Below, piece by piece: positions 16,701-26,594 of a DNA stretch of 55,977 nucleotides (positions are counted from its first letter, which is position 1; each line of letters begins with the position of its first letter). Source of the stretch: Clostridiaceae bacterium (GTDB lineage Bacteria; Bacillota; Clostridia; CAYPLH01; DUMO01). Made by a program: the position numbers and the translations under genes. The DNA lies in NCBI GenBank assembly GCA_012839865.1, contig DUMO01000028.1, positions 1-55,977 on the forward strand. The letters run 5' to 3'. The notes beneath the pieces are model-generated. The model was not told where the DNA came from. It ran no database searches and saw nothing but the letters and a program-made list of their open reading frames with translations.

Positions 16701-19700
16701 CCAGCCTGAATGCCGCTTCAATGTTATCCGTATCCTGATATTTTTCGGCAATCTCCAGCAAATCGCTTTTACTGTCAGCAACCGCAGTTATAAAAGATAT
16801 TCTGGCTGTGTCTCCAGGTTCAATCCTGAGCAACTGGCGAAAACTCATTATCGGGTCCAATACAGGTCCTACGGTATTGGATAGAGGTTTGTTTTTCACC
16901 ATGGCAGCGGGATTTGCTGCAGTATGGCCTCTGCCGATAAAATTACTCCTGTCGGTTTCATACTGTACTCCTCCCACTTCATCTCCTTCCACAACCATGG
17001 TGTTTACCATCCACATGGTCCGCCCGGTGTCCGCCCTTGGCCGGCGTTTTGCCAGCAGGCTGCGGTATTCCGGGACATATTCCGTTTCTATGAACAAGTT
17101 GCTGAAGGCAGGATGAACCACGTCCCCGCCATGATTTGCCAGTACAATCTCCATGTAGCTGGTAACCTCAATAACAGCCGGTGTCTTTCCGTGATTGGCA
17201 ATGGAGAGCATTCGGATTTCCGCATTTTCACCTGATGCCACAACTATTTCGGTCTGGGTGCTTATATCCTTGTCAGTTCTTGAAAACTTTGCCTTATCCG
17301 GTGTAAAGGTCACGGAGTATTTTTCCGGCAAATTCCCGTCCGGTTCCAGTATGGCATTCCATACCGTATTAGTCTCTACATTTCGTATATAGAAAAACAT
17401 CCCGTAACAATCGCAGGTCAAGTCCTCTCTCCACCGGGTAACATCCAGGTTGTTGCACCTGCTGTATCCGGTACCCCTGTCAGTCACCATAACCGAATAA
17501 CTCCCGTTTGACAAAATATGTGTCCGTGGAATAACCGGGTCCGGTTTCTTGAAGATTCGTACTGAATCTCCTTCACTATATACAATGTCCTTGAAGGGCG
17601 TGATTTTTTCCTTGTTTTCCTTTGTAAACACAATATTTGTAGGAACCTTTTCCTGCAGCAACAGCTGGGCGGACTTTATCACCGGGTCCCTGTGAAAACG
17701 CTCCTGCATAATGTCCTTATTAAGAAAATTATTCAATGAAAGCAGGCTCATTCCCTGGTGGTGGGCCATAAAGCTTTTAACAATACCCTTGTTGCTGCCA
17801 AATGGCAGTCTTTCAGGGGTATAATCCACAGCTTCATAGAAACCATAAGGTCCATCGAGCCCTTCCTTTATAAGCTTCCTGATATTCTCCATTGCTCCTT
17901 CCGGATCAATGGGCAGGGCCAGCAAGGTGGCATAAGGCGCTACAACCATATCCTCAATCAGCCCTCTTTTAAGCCCCAGCCATGGCAAACCGAAGGCCTT
18001 GTACTGGTAATTCAGGTTTATGTCCAGGGAGTAAAATCCCGATTCAGATGTCCCCCATGGCACACGCCTTTGCTTTCCATATTTTTTCTGACTTCTGACA
18101 ACAAAGGAATATGTCTCATCCAAAAGGGTATTTTTATACCTTTTCATTATCAGGAGAGGCATGAGGTATTCAAACATGGTGCCGCTCCAGGAAACCAGTC
18201 CTTTATAGTAATCAATAACCGTCAGGGTCCTGCCCATGCGAAACCAATGTTTTTGCTCCACTTCCCCCCTGGCTATGGCAATATAGCTTGCCTGCCTTGC
18301 CTCGGACGCAAGAAGGTCATAATATGAGTTGGTCAGTTCATTGTCTTCAATGTTGTACCCAATGGAAAACAATTGCTTCTTTTTATCATATAAATGTATG
18401 AATTCAGTTTCATCCGCCAGTTTGTCTATCTTCCTGACAAGTTCGGTATACTTCTCAATGAATTTGCCCGTATTTTCCACTGATTTGGCAACTGCCTTCG
18501 ATAGTTCCTCAAGCCATGCAAAGAGCTCAGGATTGTTGTAATTGCTGCCTGACAAGCTCTCATGTATATTCCTTAACTCATTAAGAATATCACCGTATTC
18601 TGCTATTTGGGCAACAGTCGTATTACTTTTCAGCACCTCGATTATTTTTTTAAGGCGTTCCGGTATTTCCCCCTGTTTTTCAAAATCGCCATTCACTGCT
18701 GATTCCGGAAAACTTTCAAGAACATAAATCCAGCGTGCAAACTCCATAAGCTCTTTTTTATGCTTCTGCATCATGTGTTCAACTTTCGACTTCCAGACAG
18801 ACTTATGACAGTTGATTTTTTTACAGTTTGCACTGATTTCATCAAGAACTCTGGCCCACATTACAAGGCTTTGGTCCCCTGCCGTCCTGAGTTTTGCCAG
18901 GGACTCAAAGCCAAATTTGTCCTGTACGTTATTTGGCTCCACAAGGCTTATGGTATCCTCCAGCCCCTGAATAAAGACTGTGTCGAATATTGGCTTTTGC
19001 AGGTATTCCTGAAGACTTTGGCTTAGAACAATCAAATATCCGACAAAGTTTCCACTGTCCACAGTAGAAACATACCTTGGCCTTAAAGGGTAAAGGGAAC
19101 GTGTATCATACCAGTTCAGCAAATGCCCGTTCCATTTTTCCATCCTTTCTACTGTAGAAATGGTATCATAAACCATTTTATAGAGTTCATAAGTGCCAAT
19201 ATACCCCATATCCCTCGCTGTTACGGCTGAAAGAAGCCCAAGGCCAATGTTTGTCGGTGATGTCCTGTACGCAATGCCATTCGGAGGGTCCTCCTGGTAA
19301 TTGTCAGGAGGGAGGTAATGGTTCTTTTGATTCATAAACTCCTCAAAATAGCGCCAGGTTTTGCGGGCCAGCTTTCGCAAATCCTGAATATCACTGCTGC
19401 CAAGCTCAATATTATCCTCGTCAATGCTTATGCTTATATACCATGCAACGAAGGGTGCACTGCACCAGATCAAAAACAGAGGCACAGATACAAGCAATGT
19501 TACCGGCTTATAAATTAATGAGCTTACGACAACCAGCAATGCCACAAAAACCGACGGACGCATTTTGCCCCAAAAAGACAAAACACCTTTGTGGGACTGT
19601 TTTTCAACGGCTGCTGCAGGCACCCACTCAAGCATGTTTCTTCTTGATACCGCCAACCTGTAAAGGGTCTTTAAAACAGCATGGCTCATAAAATATGCCT

Positions 19701-22449
19701 GGTGAGGCAGGAAAATAAAAAGCAGTAAAACCCTGAGCAGTGTTGCCTTAAGGCCAGTGATAACCGGGATATGTCTTTTCTGGGACCTTGTCCTGAATTT
19801 TTTTGACAGGATATGATCAATCACCCCTGTCACCAGCGGGAATGCCTGTGCCAGAACCGATATTCCAAGCCAGAAAAAACAGTTGCCGGGCAATATTCCA
19901 AATCCCAGAACAATAATCAGCATTAACAGCGGCGAAACCAGACTCCTTCTGATATTGTCCAGAATCTTCCACCGGGATATTATTGACAAGGGATTTTTCA
20001 CCCTGTTGCCTTTATTGTTGACAACCGTCGGGCCAAGCCACCTTAAAAGCTGCCAGTCTCCCCGAACCCAGCGGTGGGCCCTGTTTGAAAATGAAATATA
20101 CTTTGAGGGGAAACTGTCAATAAGCTCTATATCCGTCACAAGTCCGGCCCTTACATAGGAACCTTCCAAAAGGTCATGACTCAGTACGGTGTTTTGAGGA
20201 ATCGCATCCTTAAGCAAATTGTAGAAAACTTCAAGGTCATATATGCCTTTACCTGTAAAAATACCTTCCCCAAACAGGTCCTGATATATATCCGATACCG
20301 CGTTGGAATATGGATCAATCCCGTATTCCCCCGCAAAAATACGTGAAAAGAGGGATTTATTTGCACTTTCAAGGTCTACTCCTATCCGGGGCTGCAACAG
20401 CCCGTACCCGTCAACCACAATTCCTTTGTTTTTATCTATTACCGGACGGTTCAATGTGTGCATCATGGTCCCTATAAGCCGCTTTGCTCCATCTATGGGC
20501 AGCATTGTATCTGCATCAAGGGTTATAACATACTTGATTTTGGGCAGCTTGCCAATATCATCAGATTTAATGGAATAGGATGTGTTTTCGTCCCCCAGGA
20601 GCATTGCATTAAACTCCATAAGGGCTCCTCTTTTTCGCTCCCATCCCATCCATTTGTTCTGCCTTTTATTGAGCTGCCTGTGCCGGCAGAGAAAATAGAA
20701 GATGGGGGCTTCATCTCTCTTATGCTTTTCATTAAGCTGTCTTACAACCTCAAGGGCTGTATCCGCAATTCTTTTGTCGGTGGGCAAAGTCTCCTCATCA
20801 GCATCCCTGAAATCCCCAAGAAGGGCAAAAAACAAGTTTTCGTCCTTATTTGCAAGGTAATGGACTTCAAGGTTCAAAACAAGTTCCCTGGCGGTGCTTT
20901 CATCCGTCAGGAGCGCCGGAACCACAACCATTGAAGCATTATCCCGGTCTATTCCGTCCTTTAATTCGAGTTTTGGAATAAAAGCCGGCTTGAAACTATG
21001 ACTGAGTATCCAGTTGACTAAATTCAAAGCAATATCGGAAGCCGGTATGATTGCTATCAAGACAGCAATAATTGCTGCCGGATGATTGTTATTTGAAGCC
21101 TTCAGTGCATATCTTGCCGCAAAACACACCAGCAATACCGTAAGGACGGAGATTGAACCTAAATACAACAATGCAGGGTACTTTCCCAACCTGCCATGAA
21201 TTTTACCGAAAATGCCACACTTGTAACCCATTTCTTTATCAAGGTCATATACACCTTTATCGACTATATAGTATCCTACATGGGTTTTTCTTTCGTCCAT
21301 TCCCTCCACTTTCGCCTTTTGGGAAAGTTCAAGTATTTTTTGGGCAACATGGCTTTCCGATACGTTATATTTCCTTGCAAGACCTTCAAGATTATTTCTG
21401 TAGTAATTCCTTGATGGCAGGTCCATCCTGGGATATGTTCCGTCAGGGTCCTCCCTTAAGTATTTCTCACTTATGCTGAGGGATTCGAAAATTTCTATCC
21501 AGTCAATGGAGGAAATGTATTTTAAGCTTATTATGCAATTTTCAATGGAATATTTCCTTACAGCTTCATCATTATGCTCTTTCTGGGTTACCGCCTTAAG
21601 GGTGGTGCCAAATTGTGCAAGCCTCTGGTCAATAATGTGCAGTATAGACGAGCCGGAACGCCCCATTTTTCTTATCCTGTATGATAAATGCTCCAAAAAA
21701 GCAGGATTTATTTCATTCATTGCTTTAATCTGAGTTTCCAGGGCTTTAATGAGCTTGTCATATTCCTGCTCCCCGTCAGTGACAATACTGTCCAGAAGCT
21801 TGTCGGCCTTTCTTTTCTGTATCCTTGATTGCATGATTTTTTCACAGATAAACCTCAGCTTTTCAATAATGGCAATCCGGATCATGATTGACAATGTCCA
21901 CAGTTCCTGATTTGTCAGGATACTATGGGTCTGGTAGGCTTTTATATAGTTGATGAGCGTCTTGTCATCCACTTTTGCATTTGTGTGGGACACAAGCTCC
22001 AGGGCAAGGTTGTAAATTCGTGCATACCCTCTCATGGGGCCTTTTTCAAGTATGGGAAGGAGTGAATACTGTTTTTTTGTCAAATCCCTTCGGATGCTTT
22101 TTACCTGCTCCTCAATAATGTAAAAATTGTCCAGGAGCCATTCAGCCGCAGGTGACGTTTTGTGCATGTTTTGCACATCCAGATTCAAGCTCTTGTAGAC
22201 ATAAATAATATATTTATAATTATCGTTCATTCTCGGTACAGGCCAGTTGATTGCAAGGCTCTTTTTAACACTGCCCTGTTCAAAAGCCATGTGTTTTGCA
22301 TGTTCTTCCAGTTCCTCACTTGTCAATGAAGCATCATGGATTTTTAAATCAAGTATTCTTCTGTCTCTTGACTGCAGCAAAAAAAGCTGCAATAAAATAA
22401 TAATTGCTGCTATAAATCCGATTGCTCCGATTAAACTGTAATATTGCAT
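13705..22449 (-). CDS. cyclic beta-1,2-glucan synthase (NdvB/ChvB-like, GT84 + GH94)
   Basis: 2914 residues. Membrane helices at the N-terminus and near residues 425-475, 835-920 and 975-1020 hold the protein in the cytoplasmic membrane. A GT-type catalytic domain lies at about 530-830, with the metal/sugar acid motif L-D-A-D-T (about 645) and WVRGDWQLLRW, the Q/RxxRW-like acceptor signature. A large helical glucoamylase-like and GT36-repeat portion (1040-2200) is followed by a GH94 phosphorylase-like C-terminus whose catalytic acid sits in S-G-D-W-N-D-G (about 2591). In Brucella and Agrobacterium this enzyme starts, extends, trims and cyclises beta-1,2-glucan from UDP-glucose. Here product and export are unproven. 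Length and domain order are complete. It follows the YhaO/YhaN pair after a 240-bp gap. Confidence 0.9.
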   Translation of the reverse strand: MQYYSLIGAIGFIAAIIILLQLFLLQSRDRRILDLKIHDASLTSEELEEHAKHMAFEQGSVKKSLAINWPVPRMNDNYKYIIYVYKSLNLDVQNMHKTSPAAEWLLDNFYIIEEQVKSIRRDLTKKQYSLLPILEKGPMRGYARIYNLALELVSHTNAKVDDKTLINYIKAYQTHSILTNQELWTLSIMIRIAIIEKLRFICEKIMQSRIQKRKADKLLDSIVTDGEQEYDKLIKALETQIKAMNEINPAFLEHLSYRIRKMGRSGSSILHIIDQRLAQFGTTLKAVTQKEHNDEAVRKYSIENCIISLKYISSIDWIEIFESLSISEKYLREDPDGTYPRMDLPSRNYYRNNLEGLARKYNVSESHVAQKILELSQKAKVEGMDERKTHVGYYIVDKGVYDLDKEMGYKCGIFGKIHGRLGKYPALLYLGSISVLTVLLVCFAARYALKASNNNHPAAIIAVLIAIIPASDIALNLVNWILSHSFKPAFIPKLELKDGIDRDNASMVVVPALLTDESTARELVLNLEVHYLANKDENLFFALLGDFRDADEETLPTDKRIADTALEVVRQLNEKHKRDEAPIFYFLCRHRQLNKRQNKWMGWERKRGALMEFNAMLLGDENTSYSIKSDDIGKLPKIKYVITLDADTMLPIDGAKRLIGTMMHTLNRPVIDKNKGIVVDGYGLLQPRIGVDLESANKSLFSRIFAGEYGIDPYSNAVSDIYQDLFGEGIFTGKGIYDLEVFYNLLKDAIPQNTVLSHDLLEGSYVRAGLVTDIELIDSFPSKYISFSNRAHRWVRGDWQLLRWLGPTVVNNKGNRVKNPLSIISRWKILDNIRRSLVSPLLMLIIVLGFGILPGNCFFWLGISVLAQAFPLVTGVIDHILSKKFRTRSQKRHIPVITGLKATLLRVLLLFIFLPHQAYFMSHAVLKTLYRLAVSRRNMLEWVPAAAVEKQSHKGVLSFWGKMRPSVFVALLVVVSSLIYKPVTLLVSVPLFLIWCSAPFVAWYISISIDEDNIELGSSDIQDLRKLARKTWRYFEEFMNQKNHYLPPDNYQEDPPNGIAYRTSPTNIGLGLLSAVTARDMGYIGTYELYKMVYDTISTVERMEKWNGHLLNWYDTRSLYPLRPRYVSTVDSGNFVGYLIVLSQSLQEYLQKPIFDTVFIQGLEDTISLVEPNNVQDKFGFESLAKLRTAGDQSLVMWARVLDEISANCKKINCHKSVWKSKVEHMMQKHKKELMEFARWIYVLESFPESAVNGDFEKQGEIPERLKKIIEVLKSNTTVAQIAEYGDILNELRNIHESLSGSNYNNPELFAWLEELSKAVAKSVENTGKFIEKYTELVRKIDKLADETEFIHLYDKKKQLFSIGYNIEDNELTNSYYDLLASEARQASYIAIARGEVEQKHWFRMGRTLTVIDYYKGLVSWSGTMFEYLMPLLIMKRYKNTLLDETYSFVVRSQKKYGKQRRVPWGTSESGFYSLDINLNYQYKAFGLPWLGLKRGLIEDMVVAPYATLLALPIDPEGAMENIRKLIKEGLDGPYGFYEAVDYTPERLPFGSNKGIVKSFMAHHQGMSLLSLNNFLNKDIMQERFHRDPVIKSAQLLLQEKVPTNIVFTKENKEKITPFKDIVYSEGDSVRIFKKPDPVIPRTHILSNGSYSVMVTDRGTGYSRCNNLDVTRWREDLTCDCYGMFFYIRNVETNTVWNAILEPDGNLPEKYSVTFTPDKAKFSRTDKDISTQTEIVVASGENAEIRMLSIANHGKTPAVIEVTSYMEIVLANHGGDVVHPAFSNLFIETEYVPEYRSLLAKRRPRADTGRTMWMVNTMVVEGDEVGGVQYETDRSNFIGRGHTAANPAAMVKNKPLSNTVGPVLDPIMSFRQLLRIEPGDTARISFITAVADSKSDLLEIAEKYQDTDNIEAAFRLALTRSRVEARYLNLKPFEMEIYQDMMSHILYISPLLRKKESHILKNELGQSSLWAFGISGDLPIVIVVLKKMDEVDIVYEVLKAHEYWRVKDLKVDLVILNEEEAGYTHPLQTLLADVVCTSHGQELMNKPGGVFIIKSNELTEAEMNLLYTAARIVLTSDGGYVYEQIQTPGELKLPPYKKFTRQPGDYGFAKPMEEGLEFFNGIGGFGKKGREYVIRLNESMHTPLPWVNVIANERMGFLITESGGGHTWFENSRENKITPWSNDPVSDTPGEVFYISDSDTGEIWTITPLPVREKTPYVIRHGFGYTVFEHASHGIEQSMTVFVPRRDPVKVTLVKLTNHTREERNLTLTYYIRPVLGVSDQFTARYLVTSTTGDNALMVENKYNDEFKGTVAFVDMTGNSKTITGNRKDFLGTGDLKSPEGLKRQKLSGTVGAGMDPCAAVQTNIKLAPSETCEVVLLLGMEYGRQEADELRKKYRDINTVKNSLEEVAGFWNRLLDTIRIKTPDNSMNLILNGWLLYQVIVCRLWARSAFYQSGGAFGYRDQLQDVMAVLEIWPELARRQILLHAAHQFVEGDVLHWWHEQGDKGTRTRYSDDYLWLPYVTSKYVKATGDFDILKETVPFLEGQFLQEHEHEIYIRPKVSSSTATLYEHCKRALEYGFKFGSHGLPLMGSGDWNDGMNLVGHEGKGESVWLGWFLYANIMDFLPLCEAMGDNESAERYKSVAENLVKSIEENAWDGSWYRRAYFDDGTPLGSVQNNECKIDSISQSWAVISKAANPERVAEAIDSLENYLVRRDEGLIKLLTPPFDICEPSPGYIKGYVPGVRENGGQYTHAAAWVILAFAMLGQGDKAWELFELINPINHSRTHIEYSRYKVEPYVMPADVYSVHPHTGRGGWTWYTGSAGWVYKVGIEYILGLKKNGEELVIDPCIPRHWPEFSTEYRYGRSLYQINVKNPKGVNKGVVEVAVDGVQVESESGSIKLVDDGKTHNVVVTLG

Positions 22450-22689
22450 ATTGTGTGACCATCCCCTGTCTATACTTGAAAAAAATTCATCAGCTTTATA
22501 TTATGGTTGTCAAAAAGTTCTTTTTTAATACAGGGGATTTCACATCGACAGGCTGCATGGCAAATACAGCAGCATGTTTCGGGTATTATTTCATGTACAT
22601 TCAGCTCTTATAACAAGTAAAGAATTAGTAAGAAGTGGGATAGTTGAATCGAACGAATGAAATGATTGGCACTGTTTCATCAGTCAATA

Positions 22690-25359
22690 CTACATTTTTA
22701 TGATTTGCACATCCAGTTCAGATTCTAGCCTCTCCACCATCCAATCATGGCAGGTAAACACAAAAACCTGCCTGTTTTCCGCCAGTTTTTTCAGTATATC
22801 AATGCTGTTCTTAAATCTCACTCCATCCCAGTTGACAAATACCTCATCCATGAATATCGGCAATCTTTCATTTACAGGGTCCAGGTGGTCCACCAATGCC
22901 AGCCTCAATGCAAGATAAACCTGTTCCCGGGTGCCCCTGCTTAACAGGCTGACTTCCCTGGTTTTGCCCGACCCGGCCTCCCGCACTTCCATGGTGTCTT
23001 TTTCCTTCTCCGACAAAAGCAGCCTGTCGTAACTTCCCGAGGTTATTATATAAAGATATGTCCCCGCTTTTTTCAGCACATCAGGCTGGTGTTCCTCACG
23101 GAAAGTCCTGTCGGCCTCCTTTAAAATATTGCATAGCAATACCAGCCTGTCCCTTTCAGTTTCAACTTTTCCAAGTTCATCCTTCAGGCTGGCCGTTTCC
23201 CCTTGTATGTCCGCAGGACTTCTCCTTACGATACGGTACTCAATATCCTTTTTTAATGTGCCGATTTCTTCCATAAGGGTGTTGATCCTGCCCTCCAGTA
23301 TTTCCTTCTCCTCCTTGAGGCTTAATATTGCCTCCTCATCAATTTGTGTATTATACCGGTTGAAAAAGCTGTCCGGATCATTTATCATCCCGTCAAGGCC
23401 GGGGTGCTCGCCATAAAGGTTGTCCAAAATACTTTCTGCACTTTGAAGGTACCTTCTCTGCCTTATAAATGCCTCGCTCTTTTCCTCCGGAGTATTTCCC
23501 TCCATTTCCTTCAGGCCTTCCAATATTGCATCCATTTCTTCTTTTAGGTTTTCATATTCCTTCCTGGCACTATTTTGCTCATCCTGAAGATGCTTCATCT
23601 CAAACAAGGCTTCCTCATTCTCCCGAAAAAGCCTTTCGCTTTTCTCAAGACATATTTCAAGGTAATTTATTTTATCGGAGAGATTTTCAAATTCCGGCTT
23701 TTTCCCAATTAAATCAAAAACCTTGTTTATATCATTTTTGTCAGAATCAAGCCTTGCACTAATATCACTAATTCTTCTTCCTGTTTCAGTTACGCAAACG
23801 GCAACCTCTTTAAGTTCCGCCAAGTCCACAGCAAGGCCCATATCCGGGTTGTCCAGCCGCTCACGTGGAGTTGGCAAGCCTGACAGCATCGTTTTCAACT
23901 CCACCAAAATTCTGTCTTTTTGCTCTTTTATCTTATTTGCCTTTGTTTCATATTCTTTCAGGTCGTATTGCCCTTTCCTGTTGAAAAACCACCATGCAAG
24001 GACAAGGCAGGCGGAAAACAAACCGGCAATAAGGCCCGGATACACACTGTTTCCTTTGATCACTCCAGCAACCCCAAGCAAAAATACTGCAATTGATACA
24101 AAGGGTGTAAAGCCCGGAAGCTTTTTCCTGTTTACTTGCTCCTTTAATAGCTCCATCCGGGCATATTCATTCATGTATTGATTATTCAACAAGGTAAAAT
24201 TATTGATTGCAGTCCGGATTCTGTCGGGGTTGATTGATTCCAGATCTTTCATATATTCTTCATTCCACTTTGTTTCAAAACTTCTGCTCCAGACACTATG
24301 CAATTTATTTTTATATATGCAAGCTTCCCGGCAAAGCCTTTGATGCTCTTCGGTATCGGCTTTTATCCTGTCGTATGCCTTAATAAGCACTTTTATTTTG
24401 TCTGAGTTTTTCAATACCACTTCATTATCTTTCGTAAAAGTTTGAATTTTTTCATATAAATATTTCTCCCGGGAAATATTTCCCTCTATAATCCCCGTCA
24501 GTTCCTTAAGCCTGTCATGTATCTCATTAAGTCTTTGAGCAGGGTTTTCGGGAAGGTGCTTAAGGTGTTCTGCTTTCCCGGCCAGCTTTTTCAATAGTTC
24601 CGCCTTTTCCAGTTGTTTTTTTACTGGCAAAAGCTCCTCAAGCCTGCTCATCATAGCAATGATACGCGCCTTTTCCTCCCTTTTTTGAACAAGCTCTTTT
24701 TCCTTTTCAAGAAGTTCAACTTTATCTTTTCTTAGAAAAATTTCATTATTAACGGCTTCCTTCAGTTCCGCCTCAAGGGATCGTATCTTTTCTTCTATTT
24801 CCTTTGCAACAGGTTTCCCCCGCCGGTCACCTCTCCACAATTGGTTGGCGTATGTTTCAATATCACTGGTTACTTTGGCCACAGGGTTTAAAAAACTTGC
24901 ATATTGACCGCCCAATAGCCTGTCCTGTACCGATTGCCATGCCTCTGATCTGGGGAAATTCATGCTGTCCATGTCCAGGGCGTATATCTCGTAAAATATC
25001 TCCATTGGCAGGTTTGCCACCTCCGGAACCGGGTGGTTTCTAATATCCTCCACCATGTCACCACGGACTACTTTCCCTGTAATGCTGCCTGCCAGCTTCC
25101 GGGTTATCTGAATTTCACTGCCATCCTGCAGGATTATGCTGCTTGTTAATGACGCGAAGGCATTATCCCATGGCACATATGGATTTTTTTCAACTGATGC
25201 AGGACTAAATCCGTACAAAATGCCGGCAACCAGATTGAAAAGGGTGGATTTCCCCGCTTCGTTCCTGCCTGTTACAATTATGATGTTTTTATCGTCAAAA
25301 ATTATTTCCCTGTTTCTTAAAACCCCAAAAGCTTCAGCAATAATTCTCTTTATCTTCAT
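22690..25359 (-). CDS. YhaN-like SMC/SbcC-type ATPase with central membrane hairpin
   Basis: 889 residues. The Walker A is G-R-N-E-A-G-K-S-T (about 33-41). The ABC signature V-S-L-L-S-R-G-T-R-E-Q (about 805) and Walker B P-I-F-M-D-E-V-F (about 833) frame long coiled coils (170-390 and 480-740). Instead of a zinc hook, the centre holds two hydrophobic helices (FTPFVSIAVFLLGVAGVI and GLIAGLFSACLVLAWWFF, about 415-460), suggesting membrane attachment. It is encoded 4 nt overlapping with the YhaO-like nuclease, mirroring B. subtilis yhaO-yhaN. It probably forms an SbcCD-like complex for DNA end or hairpin processing. The exact function in Firmicutes is not settled. Confidence 0.85.
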   Translation of the reverse strand: MKIKRIIAEAFGVLRNREIIFDDKNIIIVTGRNEAGKSTLFNLVAGILYGFSPASVEKNPYVPWDNAFASLTSSIILQDGSEIQITRKLAGSITGKVVRGDMVEDIRNHPVPEVANLPMEIFYEIYALDMDSMNFPRSEAWQSVQDRLLGGQYASFLNPVAKVTSDIETYANQLWRGDRRGKPVAKEIEEKIRSLEAELKEAVNNEIFLRKDKVELLEKEKELVQKREEKARIIAMMSRLEELLPVKKQLEKAELLKKLAGKAEHLKHLPENPAQRLNEIHDRLKELTGIIEGNISREKYLYEKIQTFTKDNEVVLKNSDKIKVLIKAYDRIKADTEEHQRLCREACIYKNKLHSVWSRSFETKWNEEYMKDLESINPDRIRTAINNFTLLNNQYMNEYARMELLKEQVNRKKLPGFTPFVSIAVFLLGVAGVIKGNSVYPGLIAGLFSACLVLAWWFFNRKGQYDLKEYETKANKIKEQKDRILVELKTMLSGLPTPRERLDNPDMGLAVDLAELKEVAVCVTETGRRISDISARLDSDKNDINKVFDLIGKKPEFENLSDKINYLEICLEKSERLFRENEEALFEMKHLQDEQNSARKEYENLKEEMDAILEGLKEMEGNTPEEKSEAFIRQRRYLQSAESILDNLYGEHPGLDGMINDPDSFFNRYNTQIDEEAILSLKEEKEILEGRINTLMEEIGTLKKDIEYRIVRRSPADIQGETASLKDELGKVETERDRLVLLCNILKEADRTFREEHQPDVLKKAGTYLYIITSGSYDRLLLSEKEKDTMEVREAGSGKTREVSLLSRGTREQVYLALRLALVDHLDPVNERLPIFMDEVFVNWDGVRFKNSIDILKKLAENRQVFVFTCHDWMVERLESELDVQIIKM

Positions 25360-26588
25360 TGTGCCTCCTCTTTTAAAAGCCTGGCGGTTATATCATAATC
25401 CATATTTTCCAGTAAAGAACGAAGATACCCCAAAAGCTCGTCTTCATTTGAGGAAGCCAAACCGGCTAGTCTGTCCGGCTTGAGGCTTAAAAGAAGCTTA
25501 TCATCTTCTTTCAACCGTTCAATTAATTGAAGGGCCGTACCCAACACGTGAGGCTTGTTGCAGTATCCGGCAGGGTCAACAGGTTGGGCAAGCCCGCTTG
25601 TGTCAATTTCAATATATGATAAGCCTGTCTCGGTCATAAGCTCTTCTCTAAGAGCTTCAATGTTCCCCTCAAGCTTCATTTCATTGTATAAAAGCATTGG
25701 ACCGGCAAGATTTATCCTTAAATAAATCTTTTTATTCATTGAGCCGGTTTCCTCAGCAATCCTGTTTTTTAAAAGGTCGATTAACTTATCCGGCCTGTCG
25801 ATAAAATCAAGGCCTTTTACATCCAACACAGACCAAACTATAGGCGCAATGGGCACAAACCTCAAGTCCACATACCCATCATTAATTTCAACAACATATG
25901 CCCCTTTTTGCCCGGTTTCTTTCACATTTCTGCCAATAAGATTTCCGGGGTACACAACATATGGAGAAGAAGAAACCACTTCCCTCTTGTGTATGTGTCC
26001 CAAGGCCCAGTACATATAATTCTTCTCCAGCAAATCCTCCACCTCACAGGGAGCGTACCTGTCGTGCTCGCTTCCTCCGTATCCGTTAACCATGGCATGA
26101 CATAAACCGATATGAGGTATTCCGTCCTTTGAGCATGGTTCAAAAAGCTTGGCAAGGTTTTCCGAAACAGTCTTCTTCTCATGCCCTGCTCCAATGATCC
26201 GGGCAATAACAAACCCCTGGTTGTCTTTAATTTCAACGGCCGTGGGTGAATGACTGTCGAAAACCGTCACATTGGACGGCCATGCAATACGCAACCTTTC
26301 GCTGACAGGGTCATGATTTCCCGGGGCATAGAACACCCGGATTCCTGCATCACCAAGCCGGTTTAGTTGTTCTGTCAGAAAAATTTCAGTGGCAAAACTC
26401 AAAGTTCCGCTGTCAAACAAGTCCCCTGCAATCAGCAACGCATTTGCCTTTTCCTCAATTGTCAGATCTACAACTTTTGAAAAGGACTCTTTAACATATG
26501 AAGAAAAGCTTGTACGAAAACTTTTATCCTTATTGCCAAAGGGTGTATCAAGGTGAACGTCCGCTATATGTACAAATTTAAAACTCAA
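25356..26588 (-). CDS. YhaO/SbcD-like metallophosphoesterase (exonuclease subunit)
   Basis: About 410 residues. The start is chosen as TTG 26588, 7 nt after GGAGG. TTG 26594 is too close. The calcineurin-like motifs are complete: F-V-H-I-A-D-V-H-L-D (D, H), A-G-D-L-F-D-S-G, P-G-N-H-D-P, G-L-C-H-A and G-H-I-H. The family nucleases (Mre11/SbcD/YhaO) cut DNA ends with two Mn ions. The C-terminal 150 residues are the capping/partner-binding portion. ATGA overlap with the downstream ATPase shows translational coupling. Confidence 0.9.
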   Translation of the reverse strand: MSFKFVHIADVHLDTPFGNKDKSFRTSFSSYVKESFSKVVDLTIEEKANALLIAGDLFDSGTLSFATEIFLTEQLNRLGDAGIRVFYAPGNHDPVSERLRIAWPSNVTVFDSHSPTAVEIKDNQGFVIARIIGAGHEKKTVSENLAKLFEPCSKDGIPHIGLCHAMVNGYGGSEHDRYAPCEVEDLLEKNYMYWALGHIHKREVVSSSPYVVYPGNLIGRNVKETGQKGAYVVEINDGYVDLRFVPIAPIVWSVLDVKGLDFIDRPDKLIDLLKNRIAEETGSMNKKIYLRINLAGPMLLYNEMKLEGNIEALREELMTETGLSYIEIDTSGLAQPVDPAGYCNKPHVLGTALQLIERLKEDDKLLLSLKPDRLAGLASSNEDELLGYLRSLLENMDYDITARLLKEEAQ

Positions 26589-26594
26589 GGGCAA

